Positions 46,377 to 57,019 are shown, numbered from the stretch's first letter. The stretch is DNA of 64,000 bases from Bacillus subtilis subsp. subtilis (GCA_021733645.1 JAHREJ010000007.1:52692-116691); one strand, 5' to 3'. Notes: a model not told the origin generated them from the letters alone. A program made the numbers and translations.

Positions 46377-47399
46377 GTGAATACTCCTACCTACACCGCC
46401 CAGCAACTCGCCGAGCAGTTTGGCCTGCAGGTCCATGGCGATGGCGGCACCGCCATCCATGGCGTGGCCACCCTTGCCCATGCCGGCCCCGGCCAGCTCA
46501 CTTTCCTTGCCAACCCGCGCTATCGCGGCCAGCTGGCCGACAGCCAGGCGGGCATCGTCGTGCTGCGCGCCGAGGATGCCGAGGCCGCCCCCGGCACTGC
46601 CCTGATCGCCAAGGACCCGTACACCACCTTCGCCAAGATCGGTGCGCTGTTCGACATCGCGCCCGCGCGACCGCCGGGCATCCACCCCAGCGCCGTCATC
46701 GACCCCAGCGCCCAGGTGGCCGCCAGCGCCCACATCGGCCCGTTCGTCAGCATCGGCGCGGGCAGCATCGTCGGCGACAACTGCATCATCGGCACCGGCA
46801 GCATCATCGGCGAGAACTGCACGCTGGACAGCGGCTGCGAACTGATCGCCCGGGTCACCCTGGTCACCCGTGTCACCCTGGGCAAGCGCGTGCGCATCCA
46901 CCCCGGTGCCGTGCTTGGCGCCGACGGCTTCGGCCTGGCCATGGATGCCGGCAAATGGATCAAGGTGCCGCAGCTGGGCGGGGTGCGCATCGGCGACGAC
47001 TGCGAGATCGGCGCCAACACCTGCGTGGACCGCGGCGCCCTGGAAGACACCATCCTCGAGCAGGACGTGCGCCTGGACAACCTTGTGCAGATTGCCCACA
47101 ACGTCCAGATTGGCGCGCACTCGGCCATTGCCGGCTGCACCGGCATTGCCGGCAGCGCCAAGATCGGCCGTTACTGCCTGCTGGGCGGGCACGTCGGCGT
47201 GGTCGGCCACCTCGAAATCTGCGACAAAGTCGTCATCACCGGCAAGTCGGTGGTGCGCAATTCCATCCATGAGCCGGGTGAGTATTCCTCCGGCACCCCA
47301 CTGACCGACAACCGCACGTGGCGCAAGAACGCCGCGCGCTTCAAGCAGCTGGACGCATTGGCACGCCGCGTCCTGGCCGCTGGCAAGGAGAAAGAATGA
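46377..47399 (+). CDS. lpxD: LpxD: UDP-3-O-(3-hydroxyacyl)glucosamine N-acyltransferase
   Basis: 340 residues; adds the N-linked acyl chain in lipid A synthesis. N-terminal uridine-binding domain, then hexapeptide repeats (IHPSAVIDPSAQVAASAHIG) with the catalytic His in VQIAHNVQIG, and a C-terminal helix. The start is GTG at 46377; the ATG at 46341 meets a stop. Overlaps fabZ by 4 bp. Confidence 0.96.
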   Translation: MNTPTYTAQQLAEQFGLQVHGDGGTAIHGVATLAHAGPGQLTFLANPRYRGQLADSQAGIVVLRAEDAEAAPGTALIAKDPYTTFAKIGALFDIAPARPPGIHPSAVIDPSAQVAASAHIGPFVSIGAGSIVGDNCIIGTGSIIGENCTLDSGCELIARVTLVTRVTLGKRVRIHPGAVLGADGFGLAMDAGKWIKVPQLGGVRIGDDCEIGANTCVDRGALEDTILEQDVRLDNLVQIAHNVQIGAHSAIAGCTGIAGSAKIGRYCLLGGHVGVVGHLEICDKVVITGKSVVRNSIHEPGEYSSGTPLTDNRTWRKNAARFKQLDALARRVLAAGKEKE

Positions 47400-47854
47400 A
47401 CGACACGCTGCAGCTCCCGATCGACATCACCCAGATCCAGGAGTTGATCCCCCACCGCTACCCGTTCCTGCTGGTGGACAAGGTCGTCGAGCTCGACGTC
47501 GAGGCCAAGCGCATCCTGTGCCAGAAGAATGTGAGCTACAACGAACCGTATTTCCAGGGCCACTTCCCCGGCCGCCCGATCATGCCTGGCGTGCTGATCA
47601 TCGAAGCGCTGGCCCAGGCCGGCGGCGTGATGACCCAGCTGACGCTCGGCCGTGATGCCCAGTCCAAGCTGTTCTACATGGTCAAGGTCGAGAACGCCCG
47701 CTTCAACAAGCAGGTCATTCCCGGCGACGTGCTCATGCTGGATGTGCAGATGAAGCGTCTGATCCGCAACATGGGCTGGTACTACGGCGAAGCCAAGGTC
47801 AACGGCGAAGTCGTGGCCAGCGCGGAAGTCATGTGCGCCGGCGCCAAGGGCTGA
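47396..47854 (+). CDS. fabZ: FabZ: 3-hydroxyacyl-ACP dehydratase
   Basis: 152 residues with a hot-dog fold. Catalytic His in [14 protein letters not shown] and Glu in [14 protein letters not shown]. Competes with LpxA for 3-hydroxyacyl-ACP, balancing fatty acid and lipid A synthesis. ATGA overlap with lpxD. Confidence 0.97.
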   Translation: MNDTLQLPIDITQIQELIPHRYPFLLVDKVVELDVEAKRILCQKNVSYNEPYFQGHFPGRPIMPGVLIIEALAQAGGVMTQLTLGRDAQSKLFYMVKVENARFNKQVIPGDVLMLDVQMKRLIRNMGWYYGEAKVNGEVVASAEVMCAGAKG

Positions 47855-47872
47855 GCCACCACGGAGGCTGCA

Positions 47873-48664
47873 ATGACTGACAACGCACCACGGATCCATC
47901 CCACCGCAGTGATCGACCCGGCCGCGCGCCTGGCCGACGACGTCCAGGTTGGCGCCTTTACCCTGATCGGCGCAGATGTGGAGATCGGCGCCGGCAGCGT
48001 GATCGGTCCGCACTGCTCGATCCACGGACCCACCCGGATCGGCCGCAACAACCGTTTCATCGGGCATGCGGCGATCGGCGGCGAACCGCAGGACAAGAAG
48101 TACAACGCCGAACGCACCGAACTGGTGATCGGTGATGGCAACGTCATCCGCGAGTTCGTCACCATCAACCGCGGCACCGAAGGCGGCGGTGGCATCACCA
48201 CGGTCGGCGACGACAACTGGATGCTGGCCTACACCCACGTGGCCCACGACTGCCACGTCGGCAACCACTGCGTGTTCTCCAACAACACCACGTTGGCCGG
48301 CCACGTCACCGTGGGCGATTACGTGATCATCAGCGGCTTCGCTGGCGCGCACCAGTTCTGCCGGATCGGCGCGCACGCGTTCCTGGGCATGGGCGCGTTG
48401 ACCAACGGTGACGTGCCGCCGTTCACGATGGTGGGCAGCGAATCGCTGGGGCGTCCGCGTGGCATCAACAGCGAGGGCCTCAAGCGCCGTGGCTTCGATG
48501 CCGAGCGCATCGCCAGCATCAAGCGCGCCTACCGCACCCTGTACGTGGCCGGCCTGCCGCTGGCCGAGGCCAAGGTGCAGTTGGCCGAACAGGCCCTGCA
48601 CAGCGCCGATGTGAAGGACCTGCTGGACTTCATCGAGCACGCCGAGAGGCCGCTGCTGCGATGA
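47873..48664 (+). CDS. lpxA: LpxA: UDP-GlcNAc acyltransferase
   Basis: 263 residues; first committed step of lipid A. Hexapeptide-repeat beta-helix ([20 protein letters not shown]) with the catalytic His region [13 protein letters not shown] and the C-terminal helical bundle. Overlaps lpxB by 4 bp. Confidence 0.97.
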   Translation: MTDNAPRIHPTAVIDPAARLADDVQVGAFTLIGADVEIGAGSVIGPHCSIHGPTRIGRNNRFIGHAAIGGEPQDKKYNAERTELVIGDGNVIREFVTINRGTEGGGGITTVGDDNWMLAYTHVAHDCHVGNHCVFSNNTTLAGHVTVGDYVIISGFAGAHQFCRIGAHAFLGMGALTNGDVPPFTMVGSESLGRPRGINSEGLKRRGFDAERIASIKRAYRTLYVAGLPLAEAKVQLAEQALHSADVKDLLDFIEHAERPLLR

Positions 48665-49929
48665 CCGTTCCAGGCGGCCACACCCCAGCCGGCGCGACCG
48701 CGGACATCATCGCCTTGTCCACGGTCGTGCAGGCTGTGGACAACGCCGGGCTGGCACAGGTTTCCGACCGCCCGCTGCGGATCGCCCTGGTGGCCGGCGA
48801 AGCCTCCGGCGACCTGCTCGGTGCGGGCCTGATACGCCAATTGAAGGCGCGGTTCCCCAACGCCTCGTTTGCCGGCATCGGTGGCGACGCCATGCGCAGC
48901 GCCGGCTGCCAGACCTGGTTCGATGCCAGCGAGCTGGCGGTAATGGGCCTGACCGAAATCCTGCGCCACCTGCCGCGGCTGCTGAAACTGCGCGGCGAGT
49001 TCCGCCGCCGTGCGCTGGAATGGCAACCGGACGTCTTCATCGGCATCGACGCACCGGATTTCAACCTGGGCGTGGAGCGCTGGTTGAAGGAACGCGGCAT
49101 TACCACGGTGCATTATGTGAGCCCGTCGGTGTGGGCCTGGCGCGAAAAACGCGCCGAGAAGATCGGGGCCAGCGCCGACCTGGTGCTGTGCCTGTTCCCG
49201 ATGGAGCCGCCGATCTATGCCAGGCACGGCATCGATGCGCGGTTTGTCGGGCATCCGATGGCCGACGATATTCCGCTGCACAGCGACCGCGAGCAGGCGC
49301 GCGTGGCCCTGGGCCTGCCGTCCAACGCGAAGGTGCTGGCCGTGCTGCCGGGCAGCCGGCTGGGCGAGATCGGCAAGCTGGGCGAGGCTTTCTTCGAGGC
49401 GGCCTGGCAGGTCTCCGAGCGCATCCCCGGGTTGCATGTGGTGGTGCCGGCGGCCAACCCGGCGTGCCGCCAGCTGATCAGCGAGCAGTTGTCGCGCTCG
49501 GCGTTGCCGGTGGCCTATTCGCACCTGCTCGATGGCGATGCGCGCAACGCGATGATCGCCGCCGACGTGGTGGTGCTGGCCTCGGGCACGGCGACACTGG
49601 AGACCATGCTGGTGAAGCGCCCGATGGTGGTGGGCTACCGCGTGGCCGAGTTGACCTACCGGATCGTGAAGGCGCTGGGGCTGATCAAGGTGGACCGTTT
49701 CGCGCTGCCCAACATCCTGGCCGGCAAGGACCTGGCACCGGAGCTGATCCAGCACGACTGCATTCCCGACAAGCTGGCCGCAGCGATCCTGCAGTGGTTC
49801 GATCATCCACAGCGCGCGATCGACCTGCAGGACACCTACCAGCAGCTGCACCTGCAGCTGCGCCAGGACGCGTCGGCCCGCGCGGCCGATGCGGTGGCCG
49901 AGCTGCTGGCGCGCAAGGCCGCGGCGTGA
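48661..49929 (+). CDS. lpxB: LpxB: lipid A disaccharide synthase
   Basis: A 422-residue GT-B glycosyltransferase (family GT19). Motifs [49 protein letters not shown] and [10 protein letters not shown]. There are about 40 residues before the first strand, more than in E. coli, but the ATGA overlap with lpxA supports this start. Confidence 0.96.
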   Translation: MTVPGGHTPAGATADIIALSTVVQAVDNAGLAQVSDRPLRIALVAGEASGDLLGAGLIRQLKARFPNASFAGIGGDAMRSAGCQTWFDASELAVMGLTEILRHLPRLLKLRGEFRRRALEWQPDVFIGIDAPDFNLGVERWLKERGITTVHYVSPSVWAWREKRAEKIGASADLVLCLFPMEPPIYARHGIDARFVGHPMADDIPLHSDREQARVALGLPSNAKVLAVLPGSRLGEIGKLGEAFFEAAWQVSERIPGLHVVVPAANPACRQLISEQLSRSALPVAYSHLLDGDARNAMIAADVVVLASGTATLETMLVKRPMVVGYRVAELTYRIVKALGLIKVDRFALPNILAGKDLAPELIQHDCIPDKLAAAILQWFDHPQRAIDLQDTYQQLHLQLRQDASARAADAVAELLARKAAA

Positions 49930-50570
49930 GCCGGCGCCACGCGGCGGCGGCCTCGCTGGCGCTGTTCGACGGGGCCGCGATGGCCACGGTGGCACCGCGT
50001 TACGTGGCCGGGGTGGACGAAGCCGGTCGCGGTCCGTTGGCCGGGCCGGTCGCGGTGGCGGCCGTAGTGTTCTGCCCGGACCGGCCGCGTTTGAACGGGC
50101 TGGACGATTCCAAGCAGCTGACCGCGGCACGCCGCGATGCGTTGTTCGACAAGATCCAGGACCGCGCGTTGGCCTTCCACGTGGTGATGGTGGAGGTGGG
50201 CGAGATCGATGCGCTGAACATCTACCAGGCCACGATGCTGGGGATGCGGCGCGCAGTGGAGGGCGTTGCACACGTGGCGCAGTTCGCGCGGATCGACGGC
50301 AATGTGGTGCCCAAGGGGCTGCCTTGCCCCGCCCAGGCGCTGGTGGGTGGGGACGGGCTGGACCGGGCAATCATGGCGGCGTCGATCCTGGCCAAGGTGA
50401 CGCGCGATCGTTTCATGCTGGATCTGCACGCACAGCACCCCGAGTACGGGTTCGATCAGCACAAGGGGTATGGGACGCCGGCGCATCTGGCCGCGTTGCG
50501 CAGTCATGGGCCTTGTCCACAGCATCGGCGGAGTTTTGCGCCGGTTCGCGCGTGTTTTGAGGTGGTGTAG
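49926..50570 (+). CDS. rnhB: Ribonuclease HII
   Basis: 214 residues; removes ribonucleotides and RNA from RNA-DNA hybrids. Active-site acidic residues in [21 protein letters not shown] and [21 protein letters not shown]. The GTG start at 49926 overlaps the lpxB stop (GTGA); an ATG at 49980 would give 196 residues. A T8 run lies 2 bp after the stop and begins a repeat composite; there is no other terminator. Confidence 0.95.
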   Translation: MSRRHAAAASLALFDGAAMATVAPRYVAGVDEAGRGPLAGPVAVAAVVFCPDRPRLNGLDDSKQLTAARRDALFDKIQDRALAFHVVMVEVGEIDALNIYQATMLGMRRAVEGVAHVAQFARIDGNVVPKGLPCPAQALVGGDGLDRAIMAASILAKVTRDRFMLDLHAQHPEYGFDQHKGYGTPAHLAALRSHGPCPQHRRSFAPVRACFEVV

Positions 50571-50571
50571 G

Positions 50572-50669
50572 TTTTTTTTATGCTGCACATGGCCTGGGCG
50601 GGAGCCACAGCCACAGCCACAGCCACAGCCACAGCCACAGCCACAGCCACAGCCACAGCCACAGCCACA
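50572..50669 (+). repeat. T-tract plus 11 hexanucleotide repeats (site D)
   Basis: T8 at 50572-50579, then eleven exact GCCACA units from 50604 to 50669. A 24 bp spacer leads into the palindromic element. Confidence 0.92.
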
Positions 50670-50693
50670 GCCGATTGCCGGTTGCTCACTGTT

Positions 50694-50799
50694 GGGGCGG
50701 TACGGTTGGGTTGGCGGGACACGCCGCAAGTACGTCCGTGTAGGCTCCGCCACCGCATCCATGCGGTGGAGGGTCCCGCCAACCCAACCGTACCGCCCC
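50694..50799 (+). repeat. 106 bp palindromic element, copy D
   Basis: The 27 bp arms (50694-50720, 50773-50799) are perfectly complementary, and pairing stops abruptly at both outer ends. The core has GCCGCAAGTACGTCCGTG and the hairpin CCACCGC-ATCCAT-GCGGTGG. Confidence 0.92.
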
Positions 50800-51010
50800 T
50801 CGACAGACCACCGGTGGCCTGGGGGACAGCAGCTTTTCCTCTTCGAGGGCGTTGTCTGTGGATTCGGGATCGGGACTTCGGCCTCGGATTTGAAGATTGG
50901 GTAATTCGGTAATTCGGTAGTGGGGGTATCGGGGTTTTGTCGTAGGTGCCGAGCCTTGCTCGGCACTACCCTCCCCCCACTCGACCCACCCAAACGCCTT
51001 GCTATTGCTC

Positions 51011-51034
51011 CGGCTCCGGCTCCGGCTCCGGCTT
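51011..51034 (-). repeat. Hexanucleotide repeats left of copy E
   Basis: TCCGGC units (GCCGGA on the minus strand), four to five copies, on the far side of element E. The stretch between 50800 and 51010 contains only short low-complexity runs. Confidence 0.8.
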
Positions 51035-51083
51035 CGCTGTCGCCTTGGCTCCTGCTCGCCCATGGGCCCAGGTGCACTATCGG

Positions 51084-51189
51084 GGGGTGGGGGAGGCAGG
51101 GTTGCGGGACCCTCCACCGCATGGATGCGGTGGCGGAGCCTACACGGACGTACTTGCGGCGTGTCCCGCGACCCTGCCTCCCCCGCCCC
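51084..51189 (-). repeat. 106 bp palindromic element, copy E
   Basis: Arms of 27 bp (51084-51110, 51163-51189; 25 of 27 matched, both odd pairs T-G on the plus strand). On the minus strand the core and the inner hairpin CCACCGC-ATCCAT-GCGGTGG equal those of copy D, but the arms differ. Faces copy D. Confidence 0.88.
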
Positions 51190-51212
51190 AGCCCCAAGGC
51201 ACCCGCACACCG

Positions 51213-51271
51213 GGCTCGTAGCCGTTGACGTAGCCGTTGACGTTGAACTTGACCTCAAGCCTCGAAAAAAA
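51213..51271 (-). repeat. Hexamer-based repeats and T-tract (site E)
   Basis: On the plus strand GTAGCCGTTGAC occurs twice, then GTTGAACTTGAC, and A7 at 51265-51271. On the minus strand this again reads T-run, hexamers, palindrome. Confidence 0.78.
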
Positions 51272-51382
51272 CAAAAACCAACCTGAACCCCACAACCCAC
51301 CCCGCCCCCCGTAACACCCCTGTCAAGCCTTGTTCGGTCCGGCCCGCGCCGCTACCCTGACCGGGCATTACATTGGCCCGGC

Positions 51383-54300
51383 ATGTCCACTTCCCGTTTC
51401 GTACATCTCCACGTCCACACCGAGTTTTCGCTGGCGGATTCGACCATCCGTGTCCCGGCGAAGCCGGAGCAGGCTGACCCGAAGAAGGCAAAGCAGGCCA
51501 ACCTGCTCAGTCGCGCCGTCGAACTGAAGCTGCCCGCGCTGGCAGTGACCGACCTGAACAACCTGTTCGCCCTGGTCAAGTTCTACAAGGCGGCCGAAAC
51601 CGTGGGCATCAAGCCCATCGCCGGCGCCGACATCATGATCGCCGAGGAGGGCATGACCCCGTGGCGCATGACCCTGTTGTGCCGCGACCGCGAAGGGTAC
51701 CTGAGCCTGTCCCGGCTGCTGACCCGTGCCTGGATGGAAGGCCACCGCCCCGAGGGCGGCGTCGCCGTGCATCCGGACTGGCTCAAGGCCGGCTGCCACA
51801 ACCTGTTTGCGTTGGCCGGCCGCGACAGCCTGGCCGGGCGCCTGGCCAACGACGGCCGCCACGACCTGGCCGAGCAGCAGCTCGCCGACTGGCAGCGCGT
51901 GTTCGGCGATGGCCTGCACCTGGAACTGACCCGCACCGGGCGCGACGGCGAAGAAGCCTTCAACCAGTTCGCCCTGCTCGCCGCCGGCCAGCGCGGCCTG
52001 CCGGTGATCGCCAGCAACGACGTGCGCTTCCTGCAACCGGAGGATTTCGCCGCCCACGAGGCGCGCGTGTGCATTTCCTCCGGGCGCGTGCTGGATGACC
52101 CCAAGCGCCCGCGCGACTACAGCGACCAGCAGTACCTCAAGTCCGCCGAGGACATGTGCGCGCTGTTCGCCGACATTCCCGACGCGATCGACAACACGCT
52201 CGCGCTGGCCGAACGCTGCAACATCGAAATGCGCCTGGGCACCTACTTCCTGCCCAACTACCCGGTGCCCGAAGACGAAACGCTGGACAGCTGGATCTGC
52301 AGCGAAGCGCGCAAGGGCCTGGAAGCGCGCCTGGAAAAGAACCCGCTGGCCGAAGGCAAGACCCGCGCCGACTATTTCGAGCGCCTGGAATTCGAGCTGG
52401 CCACCATCATCAAGATGGGCTTCCCCGGCTACTTCCTGATCGTGGCCGACTTCATCCAGTGGGGTAAGAACCAGGGCATCCCGATCGGACCTGGCCGTGG
52501 TTCCGGTGCCGGCTCGCTGGTGGCCTGGGCGCTGCAGATCACCGACCTGGACCCGATTCCGTACAACCTGCTGTTCGAGCGGTTCCTCAACCCCGAACGC
52601 GTGTCGATGCCCGACTTCGACATCGACTTCTGCATGGACCGCCGCGACGAAGTCATCGACTACGTGGCACGCAAGTACGGCCGCGAGCGCGTCAGTCAGA
52701 TCATCACCTACGGCACCATGGCCGCCAAGGCCGTGGTGCGCGACTCCGGGCGTGTGCTCGGCTTCCCGTATGGTTTGGTGGACGGCGTTTCCAAGCTGAT
52801 CCCCAACATCCTGGGCATCTCGCTCAAGGATGCGATGGGCGAAGGCAAGGATTCGGAAATGGCCTCGCCGGAGCTGATCCAGCGCTACCAGAACGAAGAC
52901 GACGTCCGCGACCTGATCGACCTGGCCCGCCAGCTCGAAGACCTCACCCGCAACGCCGGCAAGCACGCCGGTGGCGTGGTGATCGCGCCCGAGCCGCTGG
53001 CCGAATTCTGCCCGCTGTTTGCCGAACACGACGAAGGCGGCCGTGGCCGCAACCCGGTCACCCAGTTCGACAAGAACGACGTCGAAGAAATCGGCCTGGT
53101 CAAGTTCGACTTCCTTGGCCTGCGCACGCTGACGATCATCGACTGGGCGGTCAAGGCGATCAACAAGCGCCACGAACGCGCGGGCATTCCGCCGGTGGAC
53201 ATCACCGCGCTGCCGCTGGACGACGTGGCCACCTACAAGGACATCTTCGCCAACGGCAATACCGGCGCGGTGTTCCAGTTCGAATCCTCGGGCATGCGCC
53301 GCCTGCTCAAGGACGCACGCCCCGACCGTTTCGAAGATCTGATCGCGCTGGTGTCGCTGTACCGCCCCGGCCCGATGGACCTGATTCCCTCCTTCAATGC
53401 GCGTAAGCACGGGCAGGAAGAAATCATCTACCCCGATCCGCGCACCGAAGCGATCCTGAAAGACACCTACGGCATCATGGTGTACCAGGAGCAGGTGATG
53501 CAGATGGCGCAGATCGTGGGCGGTTACTCGCTCGGCGGCGCCGACCTGCTGCGCCGCGCGATGGGCAAAAAGGTGCCGGCCGAAATGGCCAAGCACCGCG
53601 AAATCTTCCGCGAAGGTGCGGCCAAGGATGGGGTCAGCGAGGCCAAGGCCGACGCGATCTTCGACCTGATGGAAAAGTTTGCCGGCTACGGCTTCAACAA
53701 ATCCCACGCCGCCGCCTACGCGCTGGTCAGCTACCAGACCGCCTGGCTCAAGCGCCATTACCCGGCCGAGTTCATGGCGGCCACGCTGTCCTCGGACATG
53801 GACAACACCGACAAGGTGGTCGGCTTCCTGGCCGAGGTGCGCAACCTGGGCTTGACCGTACAGCCGCCGCGCGTGAACGATTCGGCCTACATGTTCGAAG
53901 CCGCCAGTGCCGACACCATCGTGTACGGCCTGGGCGCGATCAAGGGCGTGGGCCAGGGCGCGTGCGAAGCGGTGGTGGACGAGCGCCAGCGCGGCGGGCG
54001 TTACGAATCGCTGCTGGATTTCTGCATGCGCGCCGAGTCCGGCAAGCTCAACCGGCGCACCCTGGAGGCGATGATCAACTGCGGCGCGATGGACGGCCTG
54101 GGCAAGAACCGCGCCTCGTTGATGCTGCAGTTGCCCGAAGTCCTCAAAGCCACCGACCAGATCACCCGCGAGAAAGCGGCCGGGCAGAACTCGCTGTTCG
54201 GCGCGCCCAGCCCACAGGCCACCGCGCAGCAGCTGGACCTGCCCGAAGCCAAGGAATGGGCGCTGGGCCAGCTGCTCGATGGTGAACGCGACACGCTGGG

Positions 54301-54964
54301 CTTCTACCTCAGCGGGCATCCGTTCGATCCTTACGCAGACGACGTCAAGGAACTGGTCGGCACCGACCTGGGCATGCTGGAGCGGCTGATCCCGCCGGCC
54401 CGCCCCGGCAAGGACGGCGAGAAACGCGCATGGCGCCAGGAAACCCCGGTGATCCTGGCCGGCCAGGTGGTCGGCGTGCGCCGCAAGGGCGAAAGCCAGG
54501 TGTTCATGCAGCTGGAAGACAGCAAGGGCCGCGTGGAGTGCAGCGCGTTCACCGATGGCCTGGCCGAGTTCGGCCACCTGATGACCAAGGACCGCATCCT
54601 GATCGTCAAGGGCGGCCTGCGCGAAGACGAATTCAATGGCGGCTACGCGCTGCGCATCCGCCAGTGCTGGGACTACGAAGAGGTCTGCGCCAACTACGCC
54701 ACGCGCCTGTCGCTGCGCGTGGACCTGCGCCAGGACGGCCCGGTGTGGGCGCGCGTGAACGCCCTGCTCGACCGCCACCGCCCCGGCCGCACGCCGCTGC
54801 GCATGGACCTGCTGCTGGGCTCCGAACACGGCCCGGTGGCCGGCATGCTGGACGTGGGCGGCGACATCGCCGTGCGCGTGGACAGCCAGCTGGTTGACGC
54901 CTTGCGCGCCGACCCCGCCGTGCGCACCGTGAAGGTGCGTTACAGCCCGCCCTGGGCAAACTGA
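51383..54964 (+). CDS. dnaE: DNA polymerase III alpha subunit
   Basis: A 1193-residue replicative polymerase. N-terminal PHP domain (FVHLHVHTEFSLADSTIR), palm with catalytic acids in PDFDIDFC following GPGRGSGAGSLVAWALQITD, fingers with YGFNKSHAAAYALVSYQTAWLK, the tandem HhH region, and an OB-fold near 1000-1080 (VILAGQVVGVRRKGESQVFM). Length and order are standard for DnaE1. In its usual place between rnhB and accA. Confidence 0.98.
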   Translation: MSTSRFVHLHVHTEFSLADSTIRVPAKPEQADPKKAKQANLLSRAVELKLPALAVTDLNNLFALVKFYKAAETVGIKPIAGADIMIAEEGMTPWRMTLLCRDREGYLSLSRLLTRAWMEGHRPEGGVAVHPDWLKAGCHNLFALAGRDSLAGRLANDGRHDLAEQQLADWQRVFGDGLHLELTRTGRDGEEAFNQFALLAAGQRGLPVIASNDVRFLQPEDFAAHEARVCISSGRVLDDPKRPRDYSDQQYLKSAEDMCALFADIPDAIDNTLALAERCNIEMRLGTYFLPNYPVPEDETLDSWICSEARKGLEARLEKNPLAEGKTRADYFERLEFELATIIKMGFPGYFLIVADFIQWGKNQGIPIGPGRGSGAGSLVAWALQITDLDPIPYNLLFERFLNPERVSMPDFDIDFCMDRRDEVIDYVARKYGRERVSQIITYGTMAAKAVVRDSGRVLGFPYGLVDGVSKLIPNILGISLKDAMGEGKDSEMASPELIQRYQNEDDVRDLIDLARQLEDLTRNAGKHAGGVVIAPEPLAEFCPLFAEHDEGGRGRNPVTQFDKNDVEEIGLVKFDFLGLRTLTIIDWAVKAINKRHERAGIPPVDITALPLDDVATYKDIFANGNTGAVFQFESSGMRRLLKDARPDRFEDLIALVSLYRPGPMDLIPSFNARKHGQEEIIYPDPRTEAILKDTYGIMVYQEQVMQMAQIVGGYSLGGADLLRRAMGKKVPAEMAKHREIFREGAAKDGVSEAKADAIFDLMEKFAGYGFNKSHAAAYALVSYQTAWLKRHYPAEFMAATLSSDMDNTDKVVGFLAEVRNLGLTVQPPRVNDSAYMFEAASADTIVYGLGAIKGVGQGACEAVVDERQRGGRYESLLDFCMRAESGKLNRRTLEAMINCGAMDGLGKNRASLMLQLPEVLKATDQITREKAAGQNSLFGAPSPQATAQQLDLPEAKEWALGQLLDGERDTLGFYLSGHPFDPYADDVKELVGTDLGMLERLIPPARPGKDGEKRAWRQETPVILAGQVVGVRRKGESQVFMQLEDSKGRVECSAFTDGLAEFGHLMTKDRILIVKGGLREDEFNGGYALRIRQCWDYEEVCANYATRLSLRVDLRQDGPVWARVNALLDRHRPGRTPLRMDLLLGSEHGPVAGMLDVGGDIAVRVDSQLVDALRADPAVRTVKVRYSPPWAN

Positions 54965-55014
54965 TTCGGTTGCACCGCTGCACCGTTCTTCCGCTACACG
55001 ACAGGTAACAGGTT

Positions 55015-55887
55015 TTGATCAATCGCTTCGTCGGGCTGCTGCTGGCCGCCCTCGCCCTCAGTGGCTGCTCCAGTCCGTCCCAGACCTTCGAGATCGACAA
55101 CCCGGGCGACACCCCGCTGACCCTGCGCATCGACGGCAACGAACTGCCGATCGCCGCGCACGCCTCGCGCCCGGTCAAGCTGCGGCCCGGTGAGCACCAC
55201 CTGCAGACACCGGCGCTGGGCCAGGTACGTTTCATCGTGTACGCGCGCGGCAAGGGCGGGCTGATCAACCCGACGCTGGGCGAGTATGTGATCGCCAACG
55301 AGATCTACGTCACCGACGCAGACAAGCTCAAGCACTTTGGCACCGTGGACAACCACATCGAACTGGGCGGGGTTGGTTTCGACGGCCCGTACCTCAAGAC
55401 CCACGCGCTGTTCATCGACCAGGCCTGGACCTTCGGCGTGCGCGAGCCGTTCCCCGACGAACAGACCGTGGCCCACGTGGACCAGAGCGGCGGCAGGATC
55501 AGCCGCAAGATCTTCACCGCTGCCGATTTCATCGATTACGTGGAAACCAGCAGCGGCCAGCCCGGCGCCTACCGGCGGCAGCAGCCGGCCGGCTACCAGG
55601 CGCCGGCCTACACACTGGAGCCCGCCCCGGCCGCCCTGCACGCGCTGGACCCCGCCTTCGAACGGCATGCCGCGCCGCTGCGCGAACTGTATGGGCGCTA
55701 CCTGACAGCCACCACCGCCGACGCCCAGCTGCAACTCCAGCAGGAGACCTTCCAGGCGCAGATGGCCTTCACGGCGGCCACCGCCGCGCTCGGTGCCAGC
55801 CTGCCGGTGGAGGCCAACGAGGCCTACAACGCCTTCGTCCAGACCCGCAGCAGCGTGATGGGCAGCGCCGCCCTGGTCGTGCCCTGA
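55015..55887 (+). CDS. Lipoprotein of unknown function
   Basis: 290 residues with signal peptide LLLAALALSGCSS and lipobox Cys18, so lipid anchored. A beta-rich N-terminal half (FEIDNPGDTPLTLRIDGNEL) is followed by a helical C-terminus with a Gln-rich stretch. The start is a TTG at 55015 with AGG upstream; no ATG gives the signal peptide. It lies between dnaE and accA, which are adjacent in E. coli. No family recognised. Confidence 0.75.
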   Translation: MINRFVGLLLAALALSGCSSPSQTFEIDNPGDTPLTLRIDGNELPIAAHASRPVKLRPGEHHLQTPALGQVRFIVYARGKGGLINPTLGEYVIANEIYVTDADKLKHFGTVDNHIELGGVGFDGPYLKTHALFIDQAWTFGVREPFPDEQTVAHVDQSGGRISRKIFTAADFIDYVETSSGQPGAYRRQQPAGYQAPAYTLEPAPAALHALDPAFERHAAPLRELYGRYLTATTADAQLQLQQETFQAQMAFTAATAALGASLPVEANEAYNAFVQTRSSVMGSAALVVP

Positions 55888-56000
55888 GTTGACTGGCGCG
55901 CCCCGCCCCGCTGCGCTACCGTCGGTTTCCAGACGACGGCGTACGGGGCTTTTCGGCGCATTCGGCTACACTTTCCCTCTTTACCTCACAACGGCTTCCG

Positions 56001-56960
56001 ATGAATCCGAACTACCTCGACTTCGAGCAACCCATCGCTGATCTGGAGGCGAAGATCCAGGAACTGCGCAGCGCCAGCGCCGGTCCTGCGGTCAATGTCG
56101 AGGCCGAGGTGCACGCCCTGCAGGACAAACTGCGGGTGCGCACTGCGCAGATCTTCCGCAACCTGTCCTCGTGGCAGGTGCTGCAGCTGGCCCGGCATCC
56201 CTCGCGCCCCTACACCGCCGACTACATCCGCATCTTCTGCGATGAGTTCCAGGAGCTGGCGGGCGACCGCGCGTTTGCCGACGACAAGGCCATCATGGGC
56301 GGCCTGGCCCGCATCGGTGGCCGTTCGGTGATGCTGATCGGCCATCAGAAAGGCCGCGACACCAAGGAAAAGATCAAGCGCAACTTCGGCATGCCCAAGC
56401 CGGAAGGCTATCGCAAGGCGCTGCGCCTGATGAAGATGGCCGAGCGTTTCGGCCTGCCGGTGCTGACCCTGATCGACACGGCCGGCGCATGGCCGGGCAT
56501 CGATGCCGAATCGCGCGGGCAGTCCGAAGCGATCGCGCGCAACCTGCTGGAAATGGCCGAACTGAAGGTGCCGGTGATCTGCACGGTGATCGGTGAAGGC
56601 GGCTCCGGCGGCGCACTGGCGCTGGGCGTGGGCGACCGCACCGTCATGCTGGAATACAGCGTGTATTCCACCATCACCCCGGAAGGCTGCGCCTCGATCC
56701 TGTGGAAGGACGCCGGCAAGGCCAAGGATGCAGCCGAGCAGCTGGGCATGACCGCCCCGCGCCTGAAGAGCCTTGGCCTGATCGACAAGATGGTGCGCGA
56801 GCCGACCGGCGGCGCGCACCGCAATCCCAACCAGATGGGCAAGCGCCTGAAGGCCGTGCTGCTCAATGAGCTGGACGAACTGCAGAAGCTGTCGGTGGAT
56901 GAACTGCTGGCCAAGCGCTACACGCGCCTGCGCAGCTACGGCACCTACGAGACGGTCTGA
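56001..56960 (+). CDS. accA: Acetyl-CoA carboxylase carboxyltransferase alpha
   Basis: 319 residues, same length as E. coli AccA. Crotonase-fold domain with [39 protein letters not shown] and [15 protein letters not shown]. Works with AccD in the first step of fatty acid synthesis. A TACACT box lies near 55967. Ends before a strong terminator. Confidence 0.98.
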   Translation: MNPNYLDFEQPIADLEAKIQELRSASAGPAVNVEAEVHALQDKLRVRTAQIFRNLSSWQVLQLARHPSRPYTADYIRIFCDEFQELAGDRAFADDKAIMGGLARIGGRSVMLIGHQKGRDTKEKIKRNFGMPKPEGYRKALRLMKMAERFGLPVLTLIDTAGAWPGIDAESRGQSEAIARNLLEMAELKVPVICTVIGEGGSGGALALGVGDRTVMLEYSVYSTITPEGCASILWKDAGKAKDAAEQLGMTAPRLKSLGLIDKMVREPTGGAHRNPNQMGKRLKAVLLNELDELQKLSVDELLAKRYTRLRSYGTYETV

Positions 56961-56983
56961 CCCGGCTACCCGGTCGATCAGAC

Positions 56984-57019
56984 GAAAAAAAGCCGGACGC
57001 GAAAGCGCCCGGCTTTTTT
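56984..57019. terminator. Terminator of accA, bidirectional
   Basis: An A7 run, AGCCGG-(A)-CGC-GAAA-GCG-CCCGGCT, then T6. Symmetric A and T runs suit termination from both accA and the convergent hemJ-like gene. Confidence 0.9.

Noticed and set aside
45739..46380. 213-codon frame between bamA and lpxD, considered as a Skp remnant
   Set aside because: The translation shows no Skp-like helical pattern and crosses hairpins, terminators and REPs.
50694..51189. MITE or insertion sequence ends
   Set aside because: Arm sequences are not conserved between copies, no target duplications are visible, and no transposase is present.
51368..54829. A 1153-codon open frame on the strand opposite dnaE (and similar long antisense frames over rnr, glnD, bamA and the HDOD-GGDEF gene)
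   Set aside because: Products are His/Gln/Arg-rich with no domain pattern, and they mirror the GC-rich third codon positions of the real genes.
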